Assembly: GCA_964544155.1 (NCBI GenBank)
Contig: CAZJAH010000056.1
Location: forward strand, 1 to 14,830
Length of the DNA stretch: 14,830 nt
Direction of reading: 5' to 3'
DNA from: CAZJAH01 sp964544155
Lineage (GTDB): Bacteria; Bacteroidota; Ignavibacteria; Kapaibacteriales; UBA2268
Below the pieces are notes generated by a model. That model was not told where the DNA came from and ran no database searches. It saw only the letters and a program-made list of their open reading frames with translations. How positions within the stretch are numbered: the stretch's first letter is position 1; each line of letters begins with the position of its first letter. Positions 8,041 through 14,830 of this stretch are shown here, in pieces. The translations under genes were made by a program, and so were the position numbers.

Positions 8041-8244
8041 TTATTCCTTACTCTTCTTGAATCCCGGGCAGTTGTACCAGTGCATTACCATTATTTTGGG
8101 TGAAACCGGCTCGGCATTCCGGTAATCATAAAAGCCTCCTTTTCTTGAAGGAAGGTTCTTTTTGTTGTTACAGAGGCCGGAATTAAGATTAATCCTTTCG
8201 AAGTATCCGCATGTTTTACAAGTCTTTAATTCAGGATCAGCCAT
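8041..8244 (-). CDS. Small four-cysteine protein, putative metal-binding, unknown function
   Basis: A 67-residue cytoplasmic-looking protein, family not recognised. Cysteines at C9-x2-C12 (CKTCGYF), C25 (GLCNN) and C59 (NCPGF) could form a four-Cys zinc or iron-sulfur site; the aromatic and glycine residues next to each Cys are typical of such knuckles. A good Shine-Dalgarno, GGGAG, lies 8 nt before ATG, better than at most genes here, which supports translation. The gene converges with tatC (116 nt between stops) and diverges from the polyprenyl synthase gene. A TTTG-N17-TACTTTTT promoter-like pair lies just upstream but is only a near match. Confidence 0.72.
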   Translation of the reverse strand: MADPELKTCKTCGYFERINLNSGLCNNKKNLPSRKGGFYDYRNAEPVSPKIMVMHWYNCPGFKKSKE

Positions 8245-8492
8245 TGTTATTTCTCCCAGATAAAAAAGTACATAAACTAAATATAAACAAATAACCTGAA
8301 AAGTCTAATTTTATATATAAATTGTTTTTAAGAAAACAAAATTACGGTTATATATAGGATATAAGTATACTTGTTAAAAAAATATTAAGGTATTTTTTAT
8401 AAAAATTAAAATTTAATATTATATTGCCTTTCTTATTTTGTATAGTATCTTAATTTTATTTTAACAGATTAGGGGCAGTGATCAACAAGGAG
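8245..8492. other. Very AT-rich divergent intergenic region
   Basis: Lies between the small four-Cys gene (minus) and the polyprenyl synthase gene (plus). Long A/T runs, no ORF, no clear RNA structure. Promoters for both genes must lie here, but in this composition no single match is convincing. Confidence 0.4.
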
Positions 8493-9479
8493 ATGTCAAC
8501 TCCTAATACCATAAAGAAGATTAGTCTGCCGGTACAGGAGCATTTGCCTGAATTTAATAAATTCTTTAAAGAGCAGATGCGCACCGATGTGCCGCTTTTG
8601 AATATAATCCTGAGGTATATTACCCAGAGAAAAGGCAAGCAGGTCAGGCCGACCATTGTGTTTCTCTCGGCAGAATTATGCGGGGGTGTAAGCCGGCGTT
8701 CTTATGTCGGAGCTACAATGATAGAGCTTCTCCATACAGCTACACTTGTTCACGATGATGTCGTTGATCATGCTTCTGAACGCCGTGGGCTGCCTTCGAT
8801 CAACGCTGCCTGGAATAATAAGATTTCAGTGCTCATAGGTGATTTTTTACTTGCCAAAGGCCTTCTCACTTCAGTAACAAATACAGAATATGACTTTTTG
8901 AATGCTACTTCAAAAGCTGTACAGAGGATGAGCGAAGGCGAGCTGCTATCCATCGAGAAAAGTCGCAGCCTGGATGTCGATGAGGAAATATATTTCCGGA
9001 TTATTTCGGATAAAACCGCTTCGCTTATGTCATCCTGCTCCGAGATCGGCGCCCTTAGCGCCTGCAATGATCCTGAAAAGGTAGGCGCGCTTGCGCGATA
9101 CGGCGAGATGGTCGGTATTGCATTTCAGATAAGGGATGATATTTTTGATTATGTATCCAAAAGCACAACAATCGGAAAGCCCGTTGGTAACGACCTGAAA
9201 GAGAAAAAGCTGACACTGCCCTTAGTGTACGCTTTTTCCGAAGCTCCGGCAAAAGAGGTCAGGCTGATCAAGAAGATGATAAAATCCGGTAAGTTGAAAA
9301 AGAAGGATATTAAGGAGATAATTTCATTTGTCGAAGATTACGGCGGTATTGAGTACGCCATAGATAAATCCCGTGAATACTCCGCCAAAGCAGTAGATTC
9401 TCTTAAATTATTTGATGATTCCGAAGCCAAAGAATCCCTTAAAGCATTTGCTGAGTTCGTTGTGATGCGTCATTCCTGA
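8493..9479 (+). CDS. Long-chain polyprenyl diphosphate synthase (IspB type)
   Basis: Trans-prenyltransferase that adds isopentenyl diphosphate units to an allylic primer to make the side chain of menaquinone or another long isoprenoid. 328 residues, normal for the family. Visible motifs: RKGKQVRP at 46-53 (substrate phosphate binding), the first aspartate-rich motif HDDVVDHASERRG with D88, D89 and D92, the GDFLLAKG segment, and the second motif QIRDDIFDY with D215, D216 and D219, followed by GKPVGNDLKEKKLTLPL. The residue five before the first DD is Ala, which in this family goes with long chains. ATG 8493 is chosen because MSTPNTIKKI fits family N-termini; an in-frame GTG at 8478 preceded by AGGGG is a real alternative adding five residues. 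Confidence 0.94.
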   Translation: MSTPNTIKKISLPVQEHLPEFNKFFKEQMRTDVPLLNIILRYITQRKGKQVRPTIVFLSAELCGGVSRRSYVGATMIELLHTATLVHDDVVDHASERRGLPSINAAWNNKISVLIGDFLLAKGLLTSVTNTEYDFLNATSKAVQRMSEGELLSIEKSRSLDVDEEIYFRIISDKTASLMSSCSEIGALSACNDPEKVGALARYGEMVGIAFQIRDDIFDYVSKSTTIGKPVGNDLKEKKLTLPLVYAFSEAPAKEVRLIKKMIKSGKLKKKDIKEIISFVEDYGGIEYAIDKSREYSAKAVDSLKLFDDSEAKESLKAFAEFVVMRHS

Positions 9480-9596
9480 TCTTATTCACAACATACACTT
9501 TTTTATACAGGCATTCTTTTATTTTTATTCCGAAATGATTAATTTTATTTAAAGATATTTCATTTTTCTGATGTATTACTTTATAAACCATAGAAC

Positions 9597-9707
9597 ATGC
9601 ACGAAAGCGAATATAAGCAAAGCACCGCCTATACTACTGAAACCTCTATCCGCGAGGCACAGAAAACTTATATTGTCCGGAGGCAGCAGAGACTAAATTA
9701 TGACTGA
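9597..9707 (+). CDS. Possible 36-codon ORF overlapping the TPR gene
   Basis: ATG at 9597 opens 36 codons (MHESEYKQSTAYTTETSI, then REAQKTYIVRRQQRLNYD), ending in a TGA that overlaps the next gene's ATG by 8 nt (ATGACTGA). The overlap is typical of translational coupling. The product is polar, with no signal peptide or known motif. A purine-rich CGGAGG inside it lies too far (about 16 nt) from the downstream ATG to be a normal ribosome site. It may be a leader peptide, a real small protein, or chance. Confidence 0.3.
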   Translation: MHESEYKQSTAYTTETSIREAQKTYIVRRQQRLNYD

Positions 9708-11004
9708 TATTTCTCCACTATTCGCCCTTGAAGCAGAAGAGCTTCTGGAAGCAGGTAAGATAGATGAATCCATAGCGCTATGCCGCGAAGGCCTCGAAGC
9801 TTATCCTGATTATCCCGCCGGGCTGGCCATTTTGAGCAGAGCGCTCAAAGAAAAAGGCGACGAAGAGGGTTCAAAAGAAGTGATCAAAAATGCCAGCCGA
9901 AAATATCCCGCTTATAAGGGGATAAAATCTGTGGCCGAACCTGCGGCTGAAAAAGAAGCCCAAGACATTACTGAAAAAGTGCCGGAGAAAGATAGCGCTT
10001 CGGATGAAGTTGACATCGAAGCCCTGCAAGCAGAAATTGCGGCCGAAGAAGAGGAGGCATCACAGGAAGCGGGAGAAGAGCAAGCATCAGAAAGGATGAT
10101 TAATCAACCGAAAGACAGCCCCGAAGAAAATATTGACATTGATGCCCTGCAAAATGAAATAGCAGGGGAAGCCGCCTCAGAAGAGGCTGAAACAGAAATT
10201 GATAATGATGAGCCCTTGTTAGAAGCACAGTCCGATGAATTTGAATCAACTGTAGAATTACCTGTATCGAAAGAAGAGGAATTTCGGCCGGAAGAAAAAC
10301 CTGAAGAGAATTTAATCAGCGATGAATATGACCCGGATATAGAAGCTCCCGAGGAAATTATTAAATACCATGAAGAAAGTTCTGTGAACCGGTCTGAATT
10401 ATTTTCAAATAAGTTTAAATACTCAGATCATTCAGCAGCTAAAATAAATGCCGCTTTTATGATCGATATTCCTACTGAAGCTGTTATCTTACCCAATACG
10501 GCCGGACAAAAGGACACCCGGGAAATCGAGGTAAATACCGCAGGGCGGGATTCCGGGATGAATCTTAGCGCGAGTGATGCCGGATTGATTCCGGGACTGG
10601 ATGATGAAGAACTTGACCAAATGGGAAAAGCCCGTATCCCTCAATCAAAATTAAAACCAGACTATACTTCGTTACCTGAACTTAACCTAAGCGCCTTGAA
10701 TTTCGAATACAGCTCAGGCAGTATTACTGATCTGAATGAAATTGAAACTGATATTGCCCGCCTTGCAGAGTTGGTAGCAAAAACCAAAACGGCTAAAGAA
10801 GATAATGATATAAATGATTTTTCTGAAAGCAAACCCAAAATAAGGGTTACCGAAACTCTGGCTGAAATCTATAAGCAACAGGGTGCCTATGAAGAAGCCG
10901 TTAAAGCATATGAAACCCTTGCCGACCAGTATCCGGAAAAGGACGGCTATTACGCAGAAAAAATAAATGAAATTATTGAAATGAATAAGCAGAGGGATAA
11001 ATAG
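9700..11004 (+). CDS. Acidic TPR-containing protein with long disordered middle
   Basis: A 434-residue protein, specific family not recognised. An N-terminal TPR-like helical pair covers about residues 5-70 (ALEAEELLEAGKIDESIALC, EAYPDYPAGLAILSRALKE, KYPAYKG). Residues about 75-340 are very rich in Glu and Asp and probably disordered. Inside it, DEVDIEALQAEIA (102-114) and ENIDIDALQNEIAGE (143-157) are two copies of one short helix-like motif. A final TPR-like unit lies at 383-425 (VTETLAEIYKQQGAYEEAVK, YETLADQYPEKD). No signal peptide or membrane segment, so cytoplasmic. TPRs usually bind other proteins and the two LQxEIA copies could be docking peptides. Converges on rmuC. Confidence 0.82.
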   Translation: MTDISPLFALEAEELLEAGKIDESIALCREGLEAYPDYPAGLAILSRALKEKGDEEGSKEVIKNASRKYPAYKGIKSVAEPAAEKEAQDITEKVPEKDSASDEVDIEALQAEIAAEEEEASQEAGEEQASERMINQPKDSPEENIDIDALQNEIAGEAASEEAETEIDNDEPLLEAQSDEFESTVELPVSKEEEFRPEEKPEENLISDEYDPDIEAPEEIIKYHEESSVNRSELFSNKFKYSDHSAAKINAAFMIDIPTEAVILPNTAGQKDTREIEVNTAGRDSGMNLSASDAGLIPGLDDEELDQMGKARIPQSKLKPDYTSLPELNLSALNFEYSSGSITDLNEIETDIARLAELVAKTKTAKEDNDINDFSESKPKIRVTETLAEIYKQQGAYEEAVKAYETLADQYPEKDGYYAEKINEIIEMNKQRDK

Positions 11005-11023
11005 CCCGTCAGGAGCTATTTTT
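10999..11023. terminator. Shared bidirectional terminator-like hairpin
   Basis: AAATAGC (10999-11005) pairs with GCTATTT (11015-11021), with a 9-nt loop and a short T run on the plus side. The stop codons of the TPR gene (TAG 11002-11004) and of rmuC (TAG on the minus strand, 11016-11018) both lie in the stem arms. The stem is AT-rich and the T tracts are short, so termination would be weak to moderate. Confidence 0.45.
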
Positions 11024-12497
11024 CCGGCAATTTATCGACTTTATCCAGCCTGCGCATCATCTGGTTTGAGCGCGTGCCTATGAGGTTCTTCAGTTCGTTA
11101 TCCGCCAGCCTGATCTTGTCGCGGGCTTTAGTCAGTGTTTCGGCGAATTTGGTAAATTCACTCTTCACTTCGGCAAGAATACCCCACACTTCAGATGTCC
11201 TCTTCTCGATAGCCAGGGTTCTGAAACCTACCTGCAGGCTGCTGAGAACGGCCGTAAGCGTTGTCGGGCCTGTTATTATAACTTTAGCGCTGTTCTTTAT
11301 CTCCTCGAACAGGCCCGGAATCCTCAGGCATTCCGCGTATAGCCCTTCAAACGGCAGGAACATAATGGCGAAATCAGTCGTATGTGGCGGCGATATGTAT
11401 TTTCCGCTAATATCTCTTGCAAATGATTTAATTTTGTTGCTGATATTCCTGACGAATAGCTCGATCGCTGTTTTATCGCCGGCGTCATAAGCTTTTAGCA
11501 GGCTTTCGTAATCTTCCGAGGGAAATTTGGAATCTATCGGCAGATATACGGGCATGCCGGAATCAGTTTTCCCGGGCAGCTTAACGGCAAATTCCACGAA
11601 CCTCGAACTGCCGGGTACAACCTGCGCGTTTGCTTCATACTGATCAGGGGTAAGCAGATTGTCAATAATATTCGCGAGCTGGTATTCACCAATTATGCCG
11701 CGTGTTTTAACATTGCTGAGTACTTTCTTCAGGTCGCCCACACCTGAAGCCAGTACCTGCATTTCACCCAGGCCTTTCTGAACCTCTTCCAGATTTCTGC
11801 TCACCATGGTAAAAGACTGCGCCAGCCGCTTATCGAGCGCTTTACCGAGCTTTTGGTCAACTGTTTCGCGCATTTTATCGAGCTGTATGCCATTATCTTC
11901 CATCATAGATTTGATGGATGCTTCCATGCTCAGCCTGATTTTATCCATGCTATTATCTGTGCTTTCCCGAAATTCCCTCTGGCTGTTGAGTACCGCGTTA
12001 AAGCTTTCCCTTTGCGATTGCAGGAAGTTGTTAATTTCATTCCCTATTTTCTCCTTGAAAGCATCGAATATCTCCCTTTGCTCCTTTCTGTTAACGCGGA
12101 AAATATCCTCCAGCTTGCCGCGAAGCTCGTCCTGCTTTTCGCCGGTAAGTTCCATGATTCCTGCCAGCTTCTGTTCTGTGGAGGCTTTAAGTTTATCTGT
12201 AATCTCAGTATACATATTCAGATGCCGGGCCTGTTTTTCCTGTAGTTCGGAATTTCTTTGAATAATATCGCTCGAGAAAACCTTGAAATTCCCCGCGAGC
12301 TCTTCTCTGGAATCCCTGGCAGAACGAGAGGCTTCTTCGCGGCTTCGAAGGAAATTATCTTCGAGTGCGCTGCCGAGGCGTTTAAGCTCTTCATTCAGGA
12401 GGATGCCGGGCTTTCTGATTTTTGAGTAAATGATGATTAGCAAAATTAGCGATGCGGCCAGCAGTACGGCTATGATAATCAAAAGTATATCAGTCAT
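11016..12497 (-). CDS. rmuC: RmuC family DNA recombination protein
   Basis: RmuC limits sequence inversions at short inverted repeats in E. coli and carries a PD-(D/E)xK-type nuclease fold. It has 493 residues. Residues 4-24 are a single N-terminal membrane helix (ILLIIIAVLLAASLILLIII). A long coiled coil runs from about 33 to 245. The RmuC domain (about 255-480) has RGIIGEYQLANIID at 266-279, FVEFAVKLPG at 300-309, and the catalytic-type LPIDSKFPSEDY at 319-330. The family signature PFEGLYAE and VIITGPTTLTAVLSSLQVGF run through 382-425, followed by a C-terminal coiled segment (EVKSEFTKFAETLTKARDKI). No Shine-Dalgarno is seen before ATG 12497. It faces away from the CRISPR array and shares the intergenic region with the array leader; there is no reason to link them. 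Confidence 0.95.
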   Translation of the reverse strand: MTDILLIIIAVLLAASLILLIIIYSKIRKPGILLNEELKRLGSALEDNFLRSREEASRSARDSREELAGNFKVFSSDIIQRNSELQEKQARHLNMYTEITDKLKASTEQKLAGIMELTGEKQDELRGKLEDIFRVNRKEQREIFDAFKEKIGNEINNFLQSQRESFNAVLNSQREFRESTDNSMDKIRLSMEASIKSMMEDNGIQLDKMRETVDQKLGKALDKRLAQSFTMVSRNLEEVQKGLGEMQVLASGVGDLKKVLSNVKTRGIIGEYQLANIIDNLLTPDQYEANAQVVPGSSRFVEFAVKLPGKTDSGMPVYLPIDSKFPSEDYESLLKAYDAGDKTAIELFVRNISNKIKSFARDISGKYISPPHTTDFAIMFLPFEGLYAECLRIPGLFEEIKNSAKVIITGPTTLTAVLSSLQVGFRTLAIEKRTSEVWGILAEVKSEFTKFAETLTKARDKIRLADNELKNLIGTRSNQMMRRLDKVDKLPEK

Positions 12498-12780
12498 AAT
12501 TTTTTAAAATTTCATAAAAAAAACTGTCATCAATATATGGTTTTTGCGTGAAAAAATTCAGCCCCGGCCACTAATAAATTGCTCTTTAATTGTTGGGGAA
12601 ATCAAAAAAACACCCTCAAATGTCTGTCATGAGCACGCGTGTGTAGTTATGTGCTCGTTTGAACACGTATGTGCTCGCGTATTTAGTTTTGTTTAAATGC
12701 ATTTACTTGTCAGTAGGCGCTGCGGGTTCAATTGCCAAAAATTGATTAAAAAAAACCAGAAAATTGTTGATTAACATTCA
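12498..12780. other. CRISPR leader-like region and rmuC upstream region
   Basis: AT-rich DNA with no ORF. The last 60 nt before the first repeat (runs such as ATTGATTAAAAAAAACC, AAAATTGTTGATTAAC) look like a CRISPR leader. The middle holds a GTGCTC repeat cluster. A poor repeat-like stretch at 12578-12591 is discussed as a finding. The rmuC promoter must lie at the left side; no exact TAnnTTTG is seen there. Confidence 0.55.
12631..12678. repeat. Cluster of direct and inverted GTGCTC elements
   Basis: TATGTGCTCG occurs at 12649-12658 and again at 12669-12678, 20 bp apart. GAGCAC at 12631-12636 is the exact inverse of GTGCTC at 12651-12656, and GAACAC (12661-12666) is a near inverse. The stretch is more GC-rich and GT-rich than the surrounding leader. 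Confidence 0.6.
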
Positions 12781-14782
12781 GTTGTGCTTTGATTAGAAGA
12801 TTGGATAGCTTATATTATATCGGCAAATGGCAAACCTAATGTCATCGTTGTGCTTTGATTAGAAGATTGGATAGCTTATATTTTTATCCGTGCGTCAGCG
12901 ACCGCCCTGGTGTTGTGCTTTGATTAGAAGATTGGATAGCTTATATTGCGCTTTGCTGGTGGATATACATCATACCTGTTGTGCTTTGATTAGAAGATTG
13001 GATAGCTTATATTCCTTTTCTGTTGTCGGTATAGCCCCGACCGTTGTGCTTTGATTAGAAGATTGGATAGCTTATATTCCGCATCCGAGTCGGGTGGCCT
13101 ACTGCCTAAGTTGTGCTTTGATTAGAAGATTGGATAGCTTATATTGAATTAAAACATCATAAAAATATTCAGCCGTTGTGCTTTGATTAGAAGATTGGAT
13201 AGCTTATATTCCTTCTTTGTTTAGTTCATTCATGATCTCTGTTGTGCTTTGATTAGAAGATTGGATAGCTTATATTTACAGGCATCGGAACAATATTTTT
13301 GCACCTGTTGTGCTTTGATTAGAAGATTGGATAGCTTATATTTAATCACCATGAGTATTTTACTGCCGTCAGTTGTGCTTTGATTAGAAGATTGGATAGC
13401 TTATATTAGTTTCCAAAATAAAAGACTCGCTTTTTGAGTTGTGCTTTGATTAGAAGATTGGATAGCTTATATTAATTTGAATTTATTTTCCCTGCTTAAA
13501 GTGTTGTGCTTTGATTAGAAGATTGGATAGCTTATATTTCAGGTAATCGCAAGTAATTGATAAATTTTGTTGTGCTTTGATTAGAAGATTGGATAGCTTA
13601 TATTGCGTTTGTTTCTCTCTATAATTCTGTCCAGGTTGTGCTTTGATTAGAAGATTGGATAGCTTATATTAATCGATATGATTTAAAACATGGTAGATTG
13701 TTGTGCTTTGATTAGAAGATTGGATAGCTTATATTCCCAAAGCGTTTTATAATCTTCTGAGAAAGTTGTGCTTTGATTAGAAGATTGGATAGCTTATATT
13801 TATAAACGGCAATGGTTTCCGGCAGGTTCGTTGTGCTTTGATTAGAAGATTGGATAGCTTATATTTAAACCCGTCGGAAGTTAGTTTAAACGGAGTTGTG
13901 CTTTGATTAGAAGATTGGATAGCTTATATTTTAGTTCTTCTGTTATCTCCCTTGTTGCTGTTGTGCTTTGATTAGAAGATTGGATAGCTTATATTCTTCT
14001 TATACATACGGAACAGATTATGACAGTTGTGCTTTGATTAGAAGATTGGATAGCTTATATTCTAAGTACAACCAGCTTCTGCGCATCGAAGGTTGTGCTT
14101 TGATTAGAAGATTGGATAGATTATATTAGACGGGCTTTGTTAAATTATTTTCTTGAGTTGTGCTTTGATTAGAAGATTGGATAGATTATATTGATACTTT
14201 GGACAAAGCCGTTACTATTTAGTTGTGCTTTGATTAGAAGATTGGATAGATTATATTTTTAGTTCTTCTGTTATCTCCCTTGTGGCTGTTGTGCTTTGAT
14301 TAGAAGATTGGATAGATTATATTTTTTGAGCAAGTTATTGGAGCCGTGCAGGGTTGTGCTTTGATTAGAAGATTGGATAGATTATATTCATCCAAACAAT
14401 TTGCCGATAATGTAGGTGTTGTGCTTTGATTAGAAGATTGGATAGATTATATTTCCTTCCTTCTTTCATTATATCTATAAAAGGTTGTGCTTTGATTAGA
14501 AGATTGGATAGATTATATTGCAGTCAGGCAAAGATAAGGACGGCCAGCCGGTTGTGCTTTGATTAGAAGATTGGATAGATTATATTTGCACAAATAACAA
14601 ACTACCAATGCCTTAGTTGTGCTTTGATTAGAAGATTGGATAGATTATATTCCAGCGAAGGCTACCGTGGCGGCGAATGGGGTTGTGCTTTGATTAGAAG
14701 ATTGGATAGATTATATTAATTCGTCCGCGTAATCATGCGCTGTGAGGTTGTGCTTTGATTAGAAGATTGGATAGATTATATT
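12781..14782 (+). CRISPR. CRISPR array, 31 repeats and 30 spacers, type II-C-like repeat
   Basis: Thirty-one intact 36-nt repeats start at 12781 and end at 14782, separated by 30 spacers of 29-31 nt. The repeat begins GTTGTGCTTTGATTAG and ends GGATAGCTTATATT. Repeats 1-20 have C at position 29; repeats 21 (14092) to 31 have A, and otherwise all copies are identical. The repeat lacks a strong internal palindrome. Its 36-nt length, GTTGT start, -10/-7-like TATATT end and about 30-nt spacers resemble type II-C (Cas9) repeats such as those of Neisseria. The AT-rich side at left suggests the leader is before 12781. Spacer 18 (13931-13959) and spacer 23 (14258-14287) are near-identical. No cas1, cas2, cas9 or convincing tracrRNA is in the window, so the type is inferred. 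Confidence 0.97.
12788..12816 (+). promoter_or_regulatory. Promoter-like element inside the repeat (first copy shown)
   Basis: Positions 8-11 of the repeat are TTTG and positions 31-36 are TATATT, with 19 nt between. The Bacteroidota promoter is TTTG, about 17-23 nt, TAnnTTTG. The first two spacer bases complete the last two -7 positions; only spacer 28 (starting TG) gives a perfect TATATTTG. The same pair recurs in all 31 repeats. Transcription would start a few nt inside each spacer. Confidence 0.4.
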
Positions 14783-14786
14783 ACGT

Positions 14787-14821
14787 GCCCTATAACCCCT
14801 GTATTGGCAGGGGTTTTGGGC
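14787..14821 (+). terminator. Hairpin directly after the last repeat
   Basis: ACCCCTG (14795-14801) pairs with CAGGGGT (14808-14814) around a 6-nt loop, and outer GCCC (14787-14790) can pair with GGGC (14818-14821). TTTT follows the inner stem on the plus strand. It lies 4 nt after the array and could end array transcription in the repeat orientation. The T run is short, so this is moderate evidence. Confidence 0.5.
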
Positions 14822-14830
14822 TATTTAACA

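Noticed and set aside
11806..12261. Open frames on the plus strand opposite rmuC
   Set aside because: Serine/leucine-rich antisense shadows of the rmuC coiled-coil region, with no ribosome site or motif.
13211..13240. Spacer 7 as a third copy of the spacer 18/23 target
   Set aside because: Only about 14 of 20 aligned bases match, with TTAGTTC as the only long run; this is not above what AT-rich spacers may show by chance.
12781..14782. Type VI-B (Cas13b) repeat, because it is 36 nt and starts GTTGTG
   Set aside because: VI-B repeats have complementary ends closing in ACAAC; this one ends ATATT and cannot form that stem.

Overview
The window looks like a piece of a Bacteroidota (or sister Ignavibacteria/Chlorobi-type) chromosome. 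The main reasons are a secreted protein ending in a type IX secretion (Por) sorting domain, several promoter candidates of the Bacteroidota form TAnnTTTG, weak or absent Shine-Dalgarno sites at most starts, and moderate GC with very AT-rich intergenic DNA. No rRNA, tRNA, transposase or integrase was seen.

Left part (1-4670, minus strand): a vitamin B12 uptake operon. A TAnnTTTG promoter and a cobalamin riboswitch lead into a 790-residue secreted protein with two duplicated propeller-like halves and a type IX sorting domain. That gene is followed with no gap by a BtuB-type TonB-dependent receptor, whose last residues lie beyond the left edge. The layout suggests a cell-surface cobalamin-capture protein feeding its own outer-membrane channel, comparable in logic to BtuG-BtuB of Bacteroides. 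A terminator-like hairpin lies in the first codons of btuB.

Middle part (4694-12497): mostly housekeeping genes. They are an EamA/DMT-family transporter (minus) whose promoter candidate sits between two arms of a perfect 10-bp inverted repeat; a MOP-superfamily flippase and TatC (plus); a 67-residue four-cysteine protein (minus); a long-chain polyprenyl diphosphate synthase (plus); a possible 36-codon ORF overlapping an acidic TPR protein (plus); and RmuC (minus). The last two converge on a shared hairpin that contains both stop codons.

Right part (12498-14830): a CRISPR array of 31 intact 36-nt repeats and 30 spacers of 29-31 nt, preceded by an AT-rich leader-like region and followed by a hairpin. 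No cas gene or convincing tracrRNA is visible. The repeat resembles those of type II-C systems. It also contains TTTG, 19 nt, then TATATT at its 3' end, so each repeat may carry a Bacteroidota-style promoter, as repeats of Neisseria II-C arrays carry their own promoters. One repeat position (29) switches from C (repeats 1-20) to A (repeats 21-31). Two spacers (18 and 23), one on each side of that switch, are the same sequence with one mismatch, which looks like two separate acquisitions from one evolving target.
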